Assembly (NCBI GenBank): GCA_023386765.1
Contig: JAEWJD010000260.1
Span: 1 to 8,987 of the forward strand
Source of the DNA: Pseudomonadota bacterium
GTDB lineage: Bacteria > Pseudomonadota > Gammaproteobacteria > Burkholderiales > Burkholderiaceae_B
DNA: 8,987 bases
Direction: 5' to 3'
Each line of letters opens with the position of its first letter. Position 1 is the stretch's first letter. Under the pieces are notes generated by a model. It was not told the DNA's origin. It saw only the letters and a list, made by a program, of their open reading frames with translations, and did no database searches. Positions 1-6,007 of the stretch are shown here, in pieces. Position numbers and translations under genes: made by a program.

Positions 1-166
1 GTGCAAACTCGCCCGGGTGGACCGCTATCGTCTCGCTTCTTCGCTTATCTGCGTTGATGATGGGGCGTAGTGAAAGCAAAGGATAGCGAGCGCAGCATGG
101 ATCGTATGGCGATCCGGCGGGCCTGTAGCGAGCTTGCTGCCTTCAGGGAGGCGCTGGATGGATAGC
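1..166. other. Left edge with no supported gene
   Basis: I see no convincing coding region here. Short open stretches run in from the left edge (one forward frame is open from base 2 to a TAG near base 70), but none resembles a protein I recognise and none has a ribosome site that can be judged. The stretch holds a small perfect hairpin (99-115, listed separately). It otherwise acts as the upstream intergenic region of the marR unit, perhaps with the tail of a gene that lies outside the window. Confidence 0.5.
99..115. repeat. Small perfect hairpin, GGATCG-5 nt-CGATCC
   Basis: A 6-bp stem with a 5-nt loop (TATGG) lies about 50 bp upstream of the marR promoter. No T-run follows on either strand, so it is a poor intrinsic terminator. 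A stem this short can arise by chance. It could mark the end of a transcript entering from the left. Confidence 0.3.
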
Positions 167-196
167 TTGCCAATTACATTAGCGCTAATGTAATAT
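167..196 (+). promoter_or_regulatory. Predicted sigma-70 promoter of the marR-methyltransferase unit
   Basis: TTGCCA at 167-172 matches the -35 consensus at 5 of 6 positions. TAATAT at 191-196 matches the -10 consensus at 4 of 6, with an 18-bp spacer. Reading the -10 as GTAATA (190-195) gives a 17-bp spacer. Either choice puts transcription start at about 202-204, on or beside the marR ATG at 204. The 22-bp palindrome fills the spacer and overlaps the -10, the expected place for a repressor to block polymerase. The call is from visual matching only. Confidence 0.5.
173..194. promoter_or_regulatory. Perfect 22-bp palindrome, likely MarR-type operator
   Basis: The half-site ATTACATTAGC is followed directly by its exact reverse complement, with the axis between 183 and 184. 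All 11 base pairs match. MarR-family dimers bind AT-rich palindromes of about this size, often in their own promoter, and this one ends 9 bp before the start codon of a MarR-type gene. Its AT-richness stands out in a GC-rich window. It is probably the autoregulatory operator for the downstream regulator. That assignment is inference from position and symmetry, since no binding data can be seen. Confidence 0.8.
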
Positions 197-203
197 CTGA
201 GCG

Positions 204-698
204 ATGGAATATCAACTGAAGCCCGGGTTGGGGGAGTTGTTGAGGTACGTCGGTGAACTGGTCGACCAGGGTGCAGAGTCGCACTACCGGGAGATGAGCC
301 TGACCTACCGTGCCCGTTATACCCCTGTGTTGCGCGCCTTGAGGGCGGGTGCCCAGACCGTTACCGATATCACCACTTGCACGCGATTGACGCAGGGTGC
401 GATCAGCCAGAGTGTGGCCTTGTTGGAGGCCGATGGGCTGTTGATGCGCCATGCTCTTGCTGATGGCCGCAAGAGCGGGATCCGCCTGACCGCATCTGGA
501 GAGGCCCTGGTGGCCCGCCTGGAGCAGCATTGGGAAGCGACCTTTGCAGCGATCTCTCAGCTGGAAGCGGAAATCGGTCATCCCTTGCGGCAGGTGCTCC
601 AGTGTGCCGCCACTGCACTGGAGCAGCAGGGTTTTGACCAGCGCCTGAGTCAGGCCAAACGTGATGGGGCGGCAGGAGAGTCCAAGTATGTCGAATGA
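204..698 (+). CDS. MarR-family transcriptional regulator
   Basis: This is a 164-aa winged-helix regulator. An N-terminal helical part (about residues 5-45) is followed by the DNA-binding domain. The likely recognition helix is around residues 63-75, in the stretch TQGAISQSVALLEADGLL. The wing follows at about 83-94 with the family-typical pattern ADGRKSGIRLT, then a C-terminal dimerisation helix. MarR proteins act as dimers that usually repress nearby genes until a small ligand binds; the ligand here is unknown. The ATG at 204 fits the family length, but there is no good Shine-Dalgarno before it, and the predicted transcription start nearly coincides with it. The 3' end overlaps the methyltransferase gene by 11 bp, so the two are almost certainly one transcript. 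It likely represses its own operon through the palindrome at 173-194. Confidence 0.85.
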   Translation: MEYQLKPGLGELLRYVGELVDQGAESHYREMSLTYRARYTPVLRALRAGAQTVTDITTCTRLTQGAISQSVALLEADGLLMRHALADGRKSGIRLTASGEALVARLEQHWEATFAAISQLEAEIGHPLRQVLQCAATALEQQGFDQRLSQAKRDGAAGESKYVE

Positions 699-1446
699 GG
701 CCGTGCCGAATCGCAATTGGTTCGATCAAGGCGGGCGAGCGTATGCGCGTTTCCGTCCCGAGTATCCCCCCGAGTTGGCGTCCTTTCTTGCCCGGCTGGC
801 TCCGGATACCCGGATGGCGGTCGATGTGGGATGCGGCAATGGCCAATTGACGCAATTACTGGCTGCGCACTTCGATGGGGTGGTGGGCCTGGATCCCAGT
901 GAGGAGCAGATCGCCAACAGTCTGCCGGATCCTCGTATCCGCTATCTTTGTGCACCGGCTGAACGCCTGCCTTTGCCAGATCATTGCACCAGCCTGATCA
1001 CGGCGGCGCAGGCAGCGCATTGGTTTTCATTGCCGCAGTTCTACCGCGAAGTGCGCCGGGTGGCCGAGCCTGCGGCGGTGCTCGCCTTGATCAGCTATGG
1101 GGTGCTGCAACTGGAACCGGATCTGGACGGGCGATTTCAACGCTTTTATCGGGAGGAGGTCGGTCCGTATTGGCCACCCGAACGGAAATGGGTCGATTCG
1201 GGTTATGCCGATATGGATTTCCCGTTTGACGCATTGCCTGCTCCGGCATTGGCGATAAGGGTCGAGTGGCGGCTGACGGAGTTTCTGGGTTACTTGATGA
1301 CCTGGTCGGCCTTTCGACGGGCGAAGGAGACCGGGCGGCCCGGCTTGTTGTTGGAGTTTGCCGAAGAGATCGCGCCGTTGTGGGGCGACGATACGAAGCG
1401 CCGGAAAGTGGCCTGGCCGATCAACATGCGGCTGGGCAGGTTGTGA
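688..1446 (+). CDS. Class I SAM-dependent methyltransferase
   Basis: This 252-aa cytosolic enzyme is predicted to transfer a methyl group from S-adenosylmethionine to an unknown small molecule. Motif I is VDVGCGNGQ (residues 45-53, glycines 48, 50 and 52). The acidic residue that binds the ribose of SAM is D69 in VVGLD. The opening (WFDQGGRAYARFRPEYP) and the closing WPINMRLGR resemble the trans-aconitate-methyltransferase-like group, so an organic acid is one possible substrate; that is inference. I chose ATG 688 over in-frame starts at 661 and 664 because AGGAG (674-678) lies 9 nt upstream. The start sits inside the end of the marR gene, giving an 11-bp overlap, and expression is presumably controlled by that regulator. 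The gene ends convergently with the minus-strand cluster. Confidence 0.85.
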   Translation: MSNEAVPNRNWFDQGGRAYARFRPEYPPELASFLARLAPDTRMAVDVGCGNGQLTQLLAAHFDGVVGLDPSEEQIANSLPDPRIRYLCAPAERLPLPDHCTSLITAAQAAHWFSLPQFYREVRRVAEPAAVLALISYGVLQLEPDLDGRFQRFYREEVGPYWPPERKWVDSGYADMDFPFDALPAPALAIRVEWRLTEFLGYLMTWSAFRRAKETGRPGLLLEFAEEIAPLWGDDTKRRKVAWPINMRLGRL

Positions 1447-1468
1447 AAACGATCTCCTCCAAGCCGTG

Positions 1469-1495
1469 GCCGCCAGGGCACGGGCGCCCGGTGGC
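1469..1495. terminator. Possible two-way hairpin between convergent genes
   Basis: GCCGCCAGGG (1469-1478) can pair with CCCGGTGGC (1487-1495) around an 8-nt loop, with one G-U pair and one bulged A on the plus strand. An overlapping perfect 10-bp palindrome, CGGGCGCCCG, lies at 1481-1490. It sits in the 49-bp gap between the methyltransferase stop and the stop of the 158-aa minus-strand gene, where a terminator is expected. No clear T-tract follows on either strand, so it is weak as a Rho-independent terminator. Confidence 0.35.
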
Positions 1496-1972
1496 TCAGT
1501 AACGGCCGGCGGGGTGGCTGTCGGCCAGATAGGCATCGGGCCGCGGCGCTGGCGTGAGCATGTGCCGTACCCAGGCATTCCGTTCGTGGGTCAGCAAGAT
1601 CAGCTCCCACACACAGGCCAGGGCGGGTTCTGTCACCCGCTCGAAAGCGGCGGGCCGCTCCAGGGGCGCACGGAACAGGCATTGGGACAGAATGCCGCCG
1701 GTGTTCCACCAGTCGATCAGCAACCAGACCGCCTCTTCGCCGACGTGGGCAATGTAGAACCCCAGACCGTGGCTGCGCAACGGATCCGCCTGCGTATCGA
1801 GGACCTGTGCCAAGGTGACCTGGATAGCCGTGAACATCGTATCGCTCAGGGCCGGGCCAGGATCCTCTGCATTGCGGTGGATGGCATAGCCTTTGATCTG
1901 GTGGCCTGCCCCCTGCCAAAGCGGGAGCGGGGTCAGACGGCGGGGGAGATAGGGTTCGGCTGGGTGGGTCAT
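1496..1972 (-). CDS. Hypothetical protein, 158 aa
   Basis: I do not recognise this protein. It reads as a single soluble domain with a proline-rich N-terminus (about residues 4-18), a core with a tryptophan-rich hydrophobic strand (EEAVWLLIDWWNTGGIL, about residues 79-95), and a charged, proline-rich tail. I see no signal peptide, long membrane segment or catalytic signature. Composition and codon use match the neighbours, which supports a real gene. The start at 1972 is preceded only by a weak purine stretch (GAGA). It lies 44 bp downstream of mqo, with a strong hairpin in between, so its expression may depend on read-through from mqo. It is the last gene of the minus-strand run. Confidence 0.7.
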   Translation of the reverse strand: MTHPAEPYLPRRLTPLPLWQGAGHQIKGYAIHRNAEDPGPALSDTMFTAIQVTLAQVLDTQADPLRSHGLGFYIAHVGEEAVWLLIDWWNTGGILSQCLFRAPLERPAAFERVTEPALACVWELILLTHERNAWVRHMLTPAPRPDAYLADSHPAGRY

Positions 1973-1990
1973 CGTGTCTCGTCAGGACCG

Positions 1991-2008
1991 CCGCGGCGTG
2001 TGCCGCGG
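1991..2008 (-). terminator. Hairpin downstream of mqo, probable terminator or attenuator
   Basis: A perfect 7-bp all-GC stem (CCGCGGC / GCCGCGG) closes a 4-nt loop, 8 nt after the mqo stop codon. The stem is strong enough to pause polymerase or protect the mRNA 3' end. There is no T-run on the minus strand after it, so it is not a textbook intrinsic terminator, and the 158-aa gene begins only 18 bp further on. Partial termination or mRNA stabilisation fits equally well. Confidence 0.45.
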
Positions 2009-2016
2009 ACCGGATT

Positions 2017-3516
2017 TCACACGTAGTCGAGATGCAGTACGGCAGCGGTCTGCTTGCGGGTGGCGAAGCAGGCCTGACTGTCGGTTTTCAGGTCGATGCC
2101 ATAGGTTGGGATGAGGGCTTTGAGTCGTGGCAGCCAGGCATCTGGCGTGAGCCGGTCGGCAAAGCATCGCTGCAGCACTTCCAGAGCGATGAAGGCGGCC
2201 GTCGAGGCACCGGGCGAGGCGCCTAGCAGCACGGCCAGGCTGTGGTCAGCCGAAGTGACCAGCTCGGTCCCGAACTCAAGCATGCCGACGGTGTCCTTGC
2301 CCGGCTTGATGATCTGCACCCGCTGACCGGCCACCGCATGCGTCCAGTCGTGCTGGCGTACTTCCGGATAGTACTGGCGCAACATCTCGAACTGGTGCCC
2401 GCTGCTTTGCAGCACCTGCGACACAAGGTACTCGGTGAGTTGCCAGTTGTTCTTGGCGACATCCAGCATCGGCAGGACGTTGCCCGGGCGAACCGAGCGG
2501 AACAGGTCAGTGATGGAGCCGTGCTTCAGGAAGCGCGAGGAAAAACCGGCGTAGGGGCCGAAGAGCAGGGACTTCTTGCCATTGATGATGCGGGTATCCA
2601 GGTGTGGCACGGACATGGGGGGGGAGCCATGGGCGGCCTTGCCGTAGACCTTGGCGTGATGGCGTTGGCTGACGCTGTCCAGGTCGCAACGCAACCAGAC
2701 GCCGCTGACCGGGAAACCGCCATAGCCGTGGCCTTCCGGGATGCCGGACTTCTGCAGCAGCTCGATGGCGCCGCCCCCCGCGCCGACGAACACGAAGGGC
2801 GCATGGAGGGTGTCGCGCGCTTTGCTGACGGTATCGCGCACGTGGACCTGCCAGCCTCCGTCAGGTTGGCGGGTGAGGTCCTCGACGTGCTTGTAGTACT
2901 GGACCTGGACGCCGGGCTGGCGTGAGAGTTGCTGGATGAGCAGGTGGGTCAGCGCGCCGTAGTCGACATCGGCACCGGAGACGATGCGTGTGACGGCGAT
3001 GGGTTCGCTGGCATCACGCCCCTCCATGACCAGCGGGATCCACTCGGCGATCTGCTTGGGATCTTCGCTGTACTCCATGCCGCGATAGCAGTGGTGCGCC
3101 GACATTTCCTTGAAGCGCTGGCGCAGGTACTTGACGTTGTCTTCACCCCAGACAAAGCTCATATGCGGGCAGGGATGGATGAATGCCTGCGGATCGGGGA
3201 TGGCGCCCTTGGTCACCAGATAGGACCAGAGTTGGCGGGATAGATCGAACTCGGTATTGACCTCCAGCGCCTCGCTGATGTCGACCGTACCATCTGCCCG
3301 AGCCGGCGTGTAGTTCATCTCGCAGTTGGCGGCGTGGCCGGTACCGGCATTGTTCCAGCCGTTGGAGCTTTCCTGGGCGCAGTCCTGCAGGACCTCGAGG
3401 ATGGTGATGTTGAGCGACGGCTCCAGTTCCTTGAGTACGGTCGCAAGCGTGGCACTCATGATGCCGGCGCCGATCATGATGATATCGGCCGGCGGGCTAG
3501 ACGGAAGCGTGGACAT
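2017..3516 (-). CDS. mqo: Malate:quinone oxidoreductase
   Basis: This 499-aa FAD-dependent enzyme oxidises L-malate to oxaloacetate and passes the electrons to the quinone pool. It works as a peripheral membrane enzyme of the TCA cycle, alongside or instead of NAD-linked malate dehydrogenase. The Rossmann motif GAGIMS is at residues 16-21, and E41 (in ITILE) is placed to bind the FAD ribose. The block QESSNGWNNAGTGHAANCEMN (starting at residue 48) is diagnostic for the family. Further hallmarks are VFVGAGGGA in the middle, GQRVQIIK, and LLGASPGASTA near the C-terminus. Length is typical. The start at 3516 has AGGA at 3524-3527, 7 nt upstream. It lies 18 bp after the cupin gene and is probably co-transcribed with it. 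An 8-G run at 2617-2624 does not disturb the frame. Confidence 0.96.
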   Translation of the reverse strand: MSTLPSSPPADIIMIGAGIMSATLATVLKELEPSLNITILEVLQDCAQESSNGWNNAGTGHAANCEMNYTPARADGTVDISEALEVNTEFDLSRQLWSYLVTKGAIPDPQAFIHPCPHMSFVWGEDNVKYLRQRFKEMSAHHCYRGMEYSEDPKQIAEWIPLVMEGRDASEPIAVTRIVSGADVDYGALTHLLIQQLSRQPGVQVQYYKHVEDLTRQPDGGWQVHVRDTVSKARDTLHAPFVFVGAGGGAIELLQKSGIPEGHGYGGFPVSGVWLRCDLDSVSQRHHAKVYGKAAHGSPPMSVPHLDTRIINGKKSLLFGPYAGFSSRFLKHGSITDLFRSVRPGNVLPMLDVAKNNWQLTEYLVSQVLQSSGHQFEMLRQYYPEVRQHDWTHAVAGQRVQIIKPGKDTVGMLEFGTELVTSADHSLAVLLGASPGASTAAFIALEVLQRCFADRLTPDAWLPRLKALIPTYGIDLKTDSQACFATRKQTAAVLHLDYV

Positions 3517-3534
3517 GGCGGTTTCCTCTTGGGC

Positions 3535-3930
3535 TCAGGCGGATGGTTGAGCGCGGACGAAGGCCGGCTGGGCATCCGCGGCGAAGATGACATAGGCGCG
3601 CCGCCAGGGCTGCTGGTCGATCAGGCGCCAGCGGTGGCCTTCGCCGGTGGTGTCTTCGGCCAGCAGGATGTCGCCGGGATGAATCGTGAAGGTCGCGCCG
3701 CTGCGGGTCTCGAACGCCAAGGTGCCGCTCAGGGTGATGACGAACTGACGGGCGGGCGCTTCGTGCCAGCTGAAGCTGCCGCCGGCGTTGGTTTCACGAA
3801 ACGAGATGCTCTGCACCTTGACGGTGTCGCTGAGCATGTCGCCGCGCTCTCCCTTGGGGAGATCCAGCCAGCCTTCCTCGAAGTAGGACTCCTTGTCTTC
3901 GCCTGTCCACAGGCGTACGCACCGAATCAT
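3535..3930 (-). CDS. Cupin-domain protein
   Basis: This is a small 131-aa single-domain cupin. Motif 1 is near residues 55-69 (WHEAPARQFVITLSG, with H56, Q62 and G69). Motif 2 covers residues 85-101 (PGDILLAEDTTGEGHRW, with H99). Single-domain cupins often bind a metal through such histidines and act as small-molecule dioxygenases, isomerases or sensors. With only H56, Q62 and H99 evident, the metal set is uncertain and I cannot name a substrate. ATG 3930 is preferred over longer in-frame starts because AAAGGAAGAG ends a few bases before it, and the extra N-terminal residues would overlap the ABM gene. It sits 43 bp after the ABM gene and 18 bp before mqo, suggesting a three-gene transcript. 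Confidence 0.82.
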   Translation of the reverse strand: MIRCVRLWTGEDKESYFEEGWLDLPKGERGDMLSDTVKVQSISFRETNAGGSFSWHEAPARQFVITLSGTLAFETRSGATFTIHPGDILLAEDTTGEGHRWRLIDQQPWRRAYVIFAADAQPAFVRAQPSA

Positions 3931-3973
3931 GGCTCTTCCTTTGAATGCGATCGGGATGGGGGCAGCGTGCAGC

Positions 3974-4273
3974 TCAGCCCGTGGTGAGCGGACCGTAATG
4001 TTCCGTCTGAGGGGGCTGCTGGAAAAAATCGGAGATGAAGGCGCGCCATTGCGGGAAAGCGGGCGACTGCCGGAAATCGACCAGATGGTTCTCCAGCGTC
4101 TGCCATTCGATGCGCAACAGGTAATGGCAGGGGTCATGGACGTCATGGATGAGCTCGTGGGCGATATAACCCTTGGCGTGCGCGATGACCGTCTCCAGCC
4201 CTTGGCGGGCGGCGGCTTCGAATGCCTCTTGCTGTCCGGCTTGCACCCAGATCTGGGTGTGTTCGTAGATCAT
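3974..4273 (-). CDS. ABM-fold (antibiotic biosynthesis monooxygenase-like) protein
   Basis: This 99-aa protein has the ferredoxin-like alpha+beta ABM pattern. A first strand (IYEHTQIWV) leads into a helix (QEAFEAAARQGLETVIAHA), then the strand GYIAHELIHD and the strand YLLRIEWQTLENHLVDFRQSPAF, which is typical of the family, ending in FFQQPPQTEHY. Members include cofactor-free monooxygenases, haem-degrading enzymes and proteins of unknown role. The sequence does not show which applies here, and the name does not imply antibiotic synthesis. The start at 4273 has AGAGG five nt upstream. Its close spacing to the cupin gene (43 bp) and to the YchJ-type gene (24 bp) indicates co-transcription. A combined ABM and cupin role in oxidising a small molecule is possible but unproven. 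Confidence 0.8.
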   Translation of the reverse strand: MIYEHTQIWVQAGQQEAFEAAARQGLETVIAHAKGYIAHELIHDVHDPCHYLLRIEWQTLENHLVDFRQSPAFPQWRAFISDFFQQPPQTEHYGPLTTG

Positions 4274-4297
4274 GTGGGCCTCTGTGAGGTGTCGGGG

Positions 4298-4696
4298 TCA
4301 GGCGGGAAACTCACCGTCCAGGTAATACCAACGGCCGTCAATTTTCTCGAAGCGGCTGATTTCGTGCAGGCGTGAGGCGCGGCCGGCCTGGCGGTAACGG
4401 GCGACGAATTCGACGATGGCGTGGCTGTCGTCCTGGCAGACATGGCGCTTGACCTGCAAGCCGAGCCATTTCAGGTCGGCCGGGTTGGGTTCAAGTGCGG
4501 GTGCTTCCGGATGCCAGGTACGGCGCAGGTAGTCGAGTTCATCGAGCACATAGGCGCTGTAGCGGGCGCGCATCAGGGTGGCGGCGTCGGGGGCCGGCGC
4601 GTCACCGTGATGCCACTGGCTGCAGCAGCGCATATAAGGCAGCGGGCTGCCGCAAGGACAGCCCGCTGCCTGCGCAGTGGCAGGTTTGCGACTCAC
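4298..4696 (-). CDS. YchJ/UPF0225-family SEC-C motif protein
   Basis: The predicted protein is 132 aa. It opens with a SEC-C zinc-binding motif (GCPCGSPLPYMRCC, with C13, C15, C24 and C25). The NTF2-like YchJ middle domain follows, with recognisable blocks RARYSAYVLDELDYLRRTWHP, LKWLGLQV and FVARYR, ending HEISRFEKIDGRWYYLDGE. The biochemical function of this family is not established. E. coli YchJ has a second SEC-C motif at its C-terminus, and this protein does not. I chose GTG at 4696 because the longer ATG start (4759) would run 61 bp into the upstream gene, and the SEC-C motif normally sits near the N-terminus. Only CC separates the upstream TGA from this GTG, and no Shine-Dalgarno is evident, so translation is probably coupled to the gene before it. 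Confidence 0.85.
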   Translation of the reverse strand: MSRKPATAQAAGCPCGSPLPYMRCCSQWHHGDAPAPDAATLMRARYSAYVLDELDYLRRTWHPEAPALEPNPADLKWLGLQVKRHVCQDDSHAIVEFVARYRQAGRASRLHEISRFEKIDGRWYYLDGEFPA

Positions 4697-4698
4697 GG

Positions 4699-5913
4699 TC
4701 AGGCCAGCAGGTCGGCGTGCTCGGGGTGGCGCTTGAAGTAAGCCGCCGCATAGGAGCACTGCGGGCGAACCTTCCAGCCGTTGTCGCGCGCCGTCTTCAG
4801 GGCGAACTCGGTCAATTCGGCGGCGATGCCGCGGCCGCCCAGCGCCGACGGTACGCCGGTGTGGGTGATGATCATGACCTTGTCTTCGCGCTGGTAATCC
4901 AGCTCGCAGACGTGGCCTTCGATGATGAGTTCGAAGCGGCCGATCTCGGCCAGGTGCTGGATCTGGGGTTTCGGGGCCGCGGTGGGGCGGGCCTTCATGG
5001 CCAGCAGCGCCAGCAGGCGTTGGTCGCGCTCGCGCGCCAGGTCGGCGATGCTGCGCCCTTCGGCCTCGGCGTTTACGCCCTGCACCAGCAGGGTGCGCAG
5101 CTCATCGGTGAGCTGGGGGTTGCCCAGGTCATCCCACCACTTCTGCATCGGCTCCCAGAGGTGGTCGAGAAAGTGGTTCATGCCCCCTTCGCCCCCGCCG
5201 AGATTGAAGGTCATGTGCGGCCCGAAAAGCGCCCAGCGCAGGCCCGGGCCTTGCGAGACGGCGGCGTCGATATCGGCCACGCTGGCCACGCCCTCGGCGG
5301 CCAGATGGATGGCCTCACGCCAGACGGCTGCCTGAAGGCGGTTGGCAATGTGTCCGGGGACTTCCTTGTTCAGGCGGATGGCATATTTACCGATGGCCTT
5401 GTAGAAGGCCATGGCGGCATCCATGGCCGCCGGGCTGGTACGTTCGCCGCCGACCACTTCGACCAGGGGGATCAGGTGCGGGGGGTTGAACGGGTGACCG
5501 ATCAGGCAACGCTCGGGGTGGATGCACGCCGATTGCACGCGAGTCATGAGCAGGCCCGAGCTGCTGGAGGCAATGATCACCTCGGGCGGCAGTACGGCAT
5601 CCATGCGTTGGAATAGCTCGATCTTGAAGGCTTCGCGCTCGGGTGCGTTTTCCTGCACGAACTGCGCGCCAGCCAGGCCGCGTTCCAGGTCTGCCTCGAA
5701 ACGCAGGTCTTGCGGCGTCAGTGCGTGGGGGAGGATTTCCGGCAGGTTCTCCCAGGCATGGGCGATACGTTCACGCACGATGGCTTCGGCACCGGGGGCC
5801 GGATCGGTCAGCGTGACCTGCAGGCCGCGGCTCAGGAACAGGGCCGCCCAGCTGGCGCCGATAGTGCCGCCGCCGACGACAGCGACGCGTTCAATGGCAG
5901 AAGGAGAGTACAT
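4699..5913 (-). CDS. 3-hydroxyacyl-CoA dehydrogenase-type enzyme fused to a YjdJ/NATD1-like acetyltransferase domain
   Basis: This is a 404-aa two-domain protein. Residues 1-305 form an NAD-dependent 3-hydroxyacyl-CoA dehydrogenase fold, closest in style to the L-carnitine dehydrogenase/lambda-crystallin group. The dinucleotide motif is G14-x-G16-x-x-G19, and D37 ends the second strand, which suggests NAD over NADP. S119, H140, N143 and E152 match the active-site spacing of human HADH (S137, H158, N161, E170), and N191 lies near the position of its N208. After a Pro/Ala linker (about 306-317), residues 318-404 form a complete small GNAT-like domain: FELIIEGHVCELDY, then the CoA loop GGRGIA (359-364), then WKVRPQCSYAAAYFKRHPE. 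Substrates of both halves are unknown. ATG 5913 is chosen because AGG sits 7 nt upstream; starts at 5919 and 5970 are also in frame. It is followed at 2 nt by the YchJ-type gene. Confidence 0.85.
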   Translation of the reverse strand: MYSPSAIERVAVVGGGTIGASWAALFLSRGLQVTLTDPAPGAEAIVRERIAHAWENLPEILPHALTPQDLRFEADLERGLAGAQFVQENAPEREAFKIELFQRMDAVLPPEVIIASSSSGLLMTRVQSACIHPERCLIGHPFNPPHLIPLVEVVGGERTSPAAMDAAMAFYKAIGKYAIRLNKEVPGHIANRLQAAVWREAIHLAAEGVASVADIDAAVSQGPGLRWALFGPHMTFNLGGGEGGMNHFLDHLWEPMQKWWDDLGNPQLTDELRTLLVQGVNAEAEGRSIADLARERDQRLLALLAMKARPTAAPKPQIQHLAEIGRFELIIEGHVCELDYQREDKVMIITHTGVPSALGGRGIAAELTEFALKTARDNGWKVRPQCSYAAAYFKRHPEHADLLA

Positions 5914-5990
5914 GGCCATACCTATAAGACGAAACAACTCCATGATCGGCCCGTCTGGCGCACGAAGCAAGGGGGTAAGGTCAAGGTTTG

Positions 5991-6003
5991 CCGGCCTGGC
6001 CGG
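5991..6003. repeat. GC palindrome just after the GNAT gene stop
   Basis: CCGGCC-T-GGCCGG is a perfect palindrome 4 nt beyond the GNAT stop, in the longest gap of the minus-strand run (5914-6007). It could form a short 3'-end hairpin, but no T-run follows on the minus strand. A TTGACC lies a few bases further on, without a convincing -10 at the right distance. I could not define a promoter here, though a transcript boundary in this gap is plausible. Confidence 0.3.
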
Positions 6004-6007
6004 TTGT

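Noticed and set aside
116..150. Resemblance to Pseudomonas-type REP sequence (TGTAGCGAGCTTGCTGCC)
   Set aside because: Only a partial match, with a poor stem, a single copy in the window and an organism that looks betaproteobacterial. It is not enough to call a REP element.
2617..2624. 8-G homopolymer within mqo as a possible frameshift or phase-variable site
   Set aside because: The reading frame and the conserved protein sequence (GSPPMS region) are intact on both sides, and a single run of this size in GC-rich coding DNA is unremarkable.
4996..4998. Internal ATG (M306) as an independent start for the acetyltransferase domain
   Set aside because: No ribosome site precedes it and the frame is continuous with the dehydrogenase, so one fused protein is the simpler reading.
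4495..5616. Long plus-strand open frame (373 codons) opposite the fusion and YchJ-type genes
   Set aside because: It is antisense to two genes with clear domain motifs and has low-complexity, Arg/Gly/Ala-rich translation with no recognisable domain. High GC content produces such shadow frames.
5960..5990. Possible MerR/CueR-type promoter (TTGACCTTACC with nearby CTTGC on the minus strand)
   Set aside because: The expected inverted repeat and a correctly spaced -10 are missing, and the downstream gene is not a metal-handling gene.
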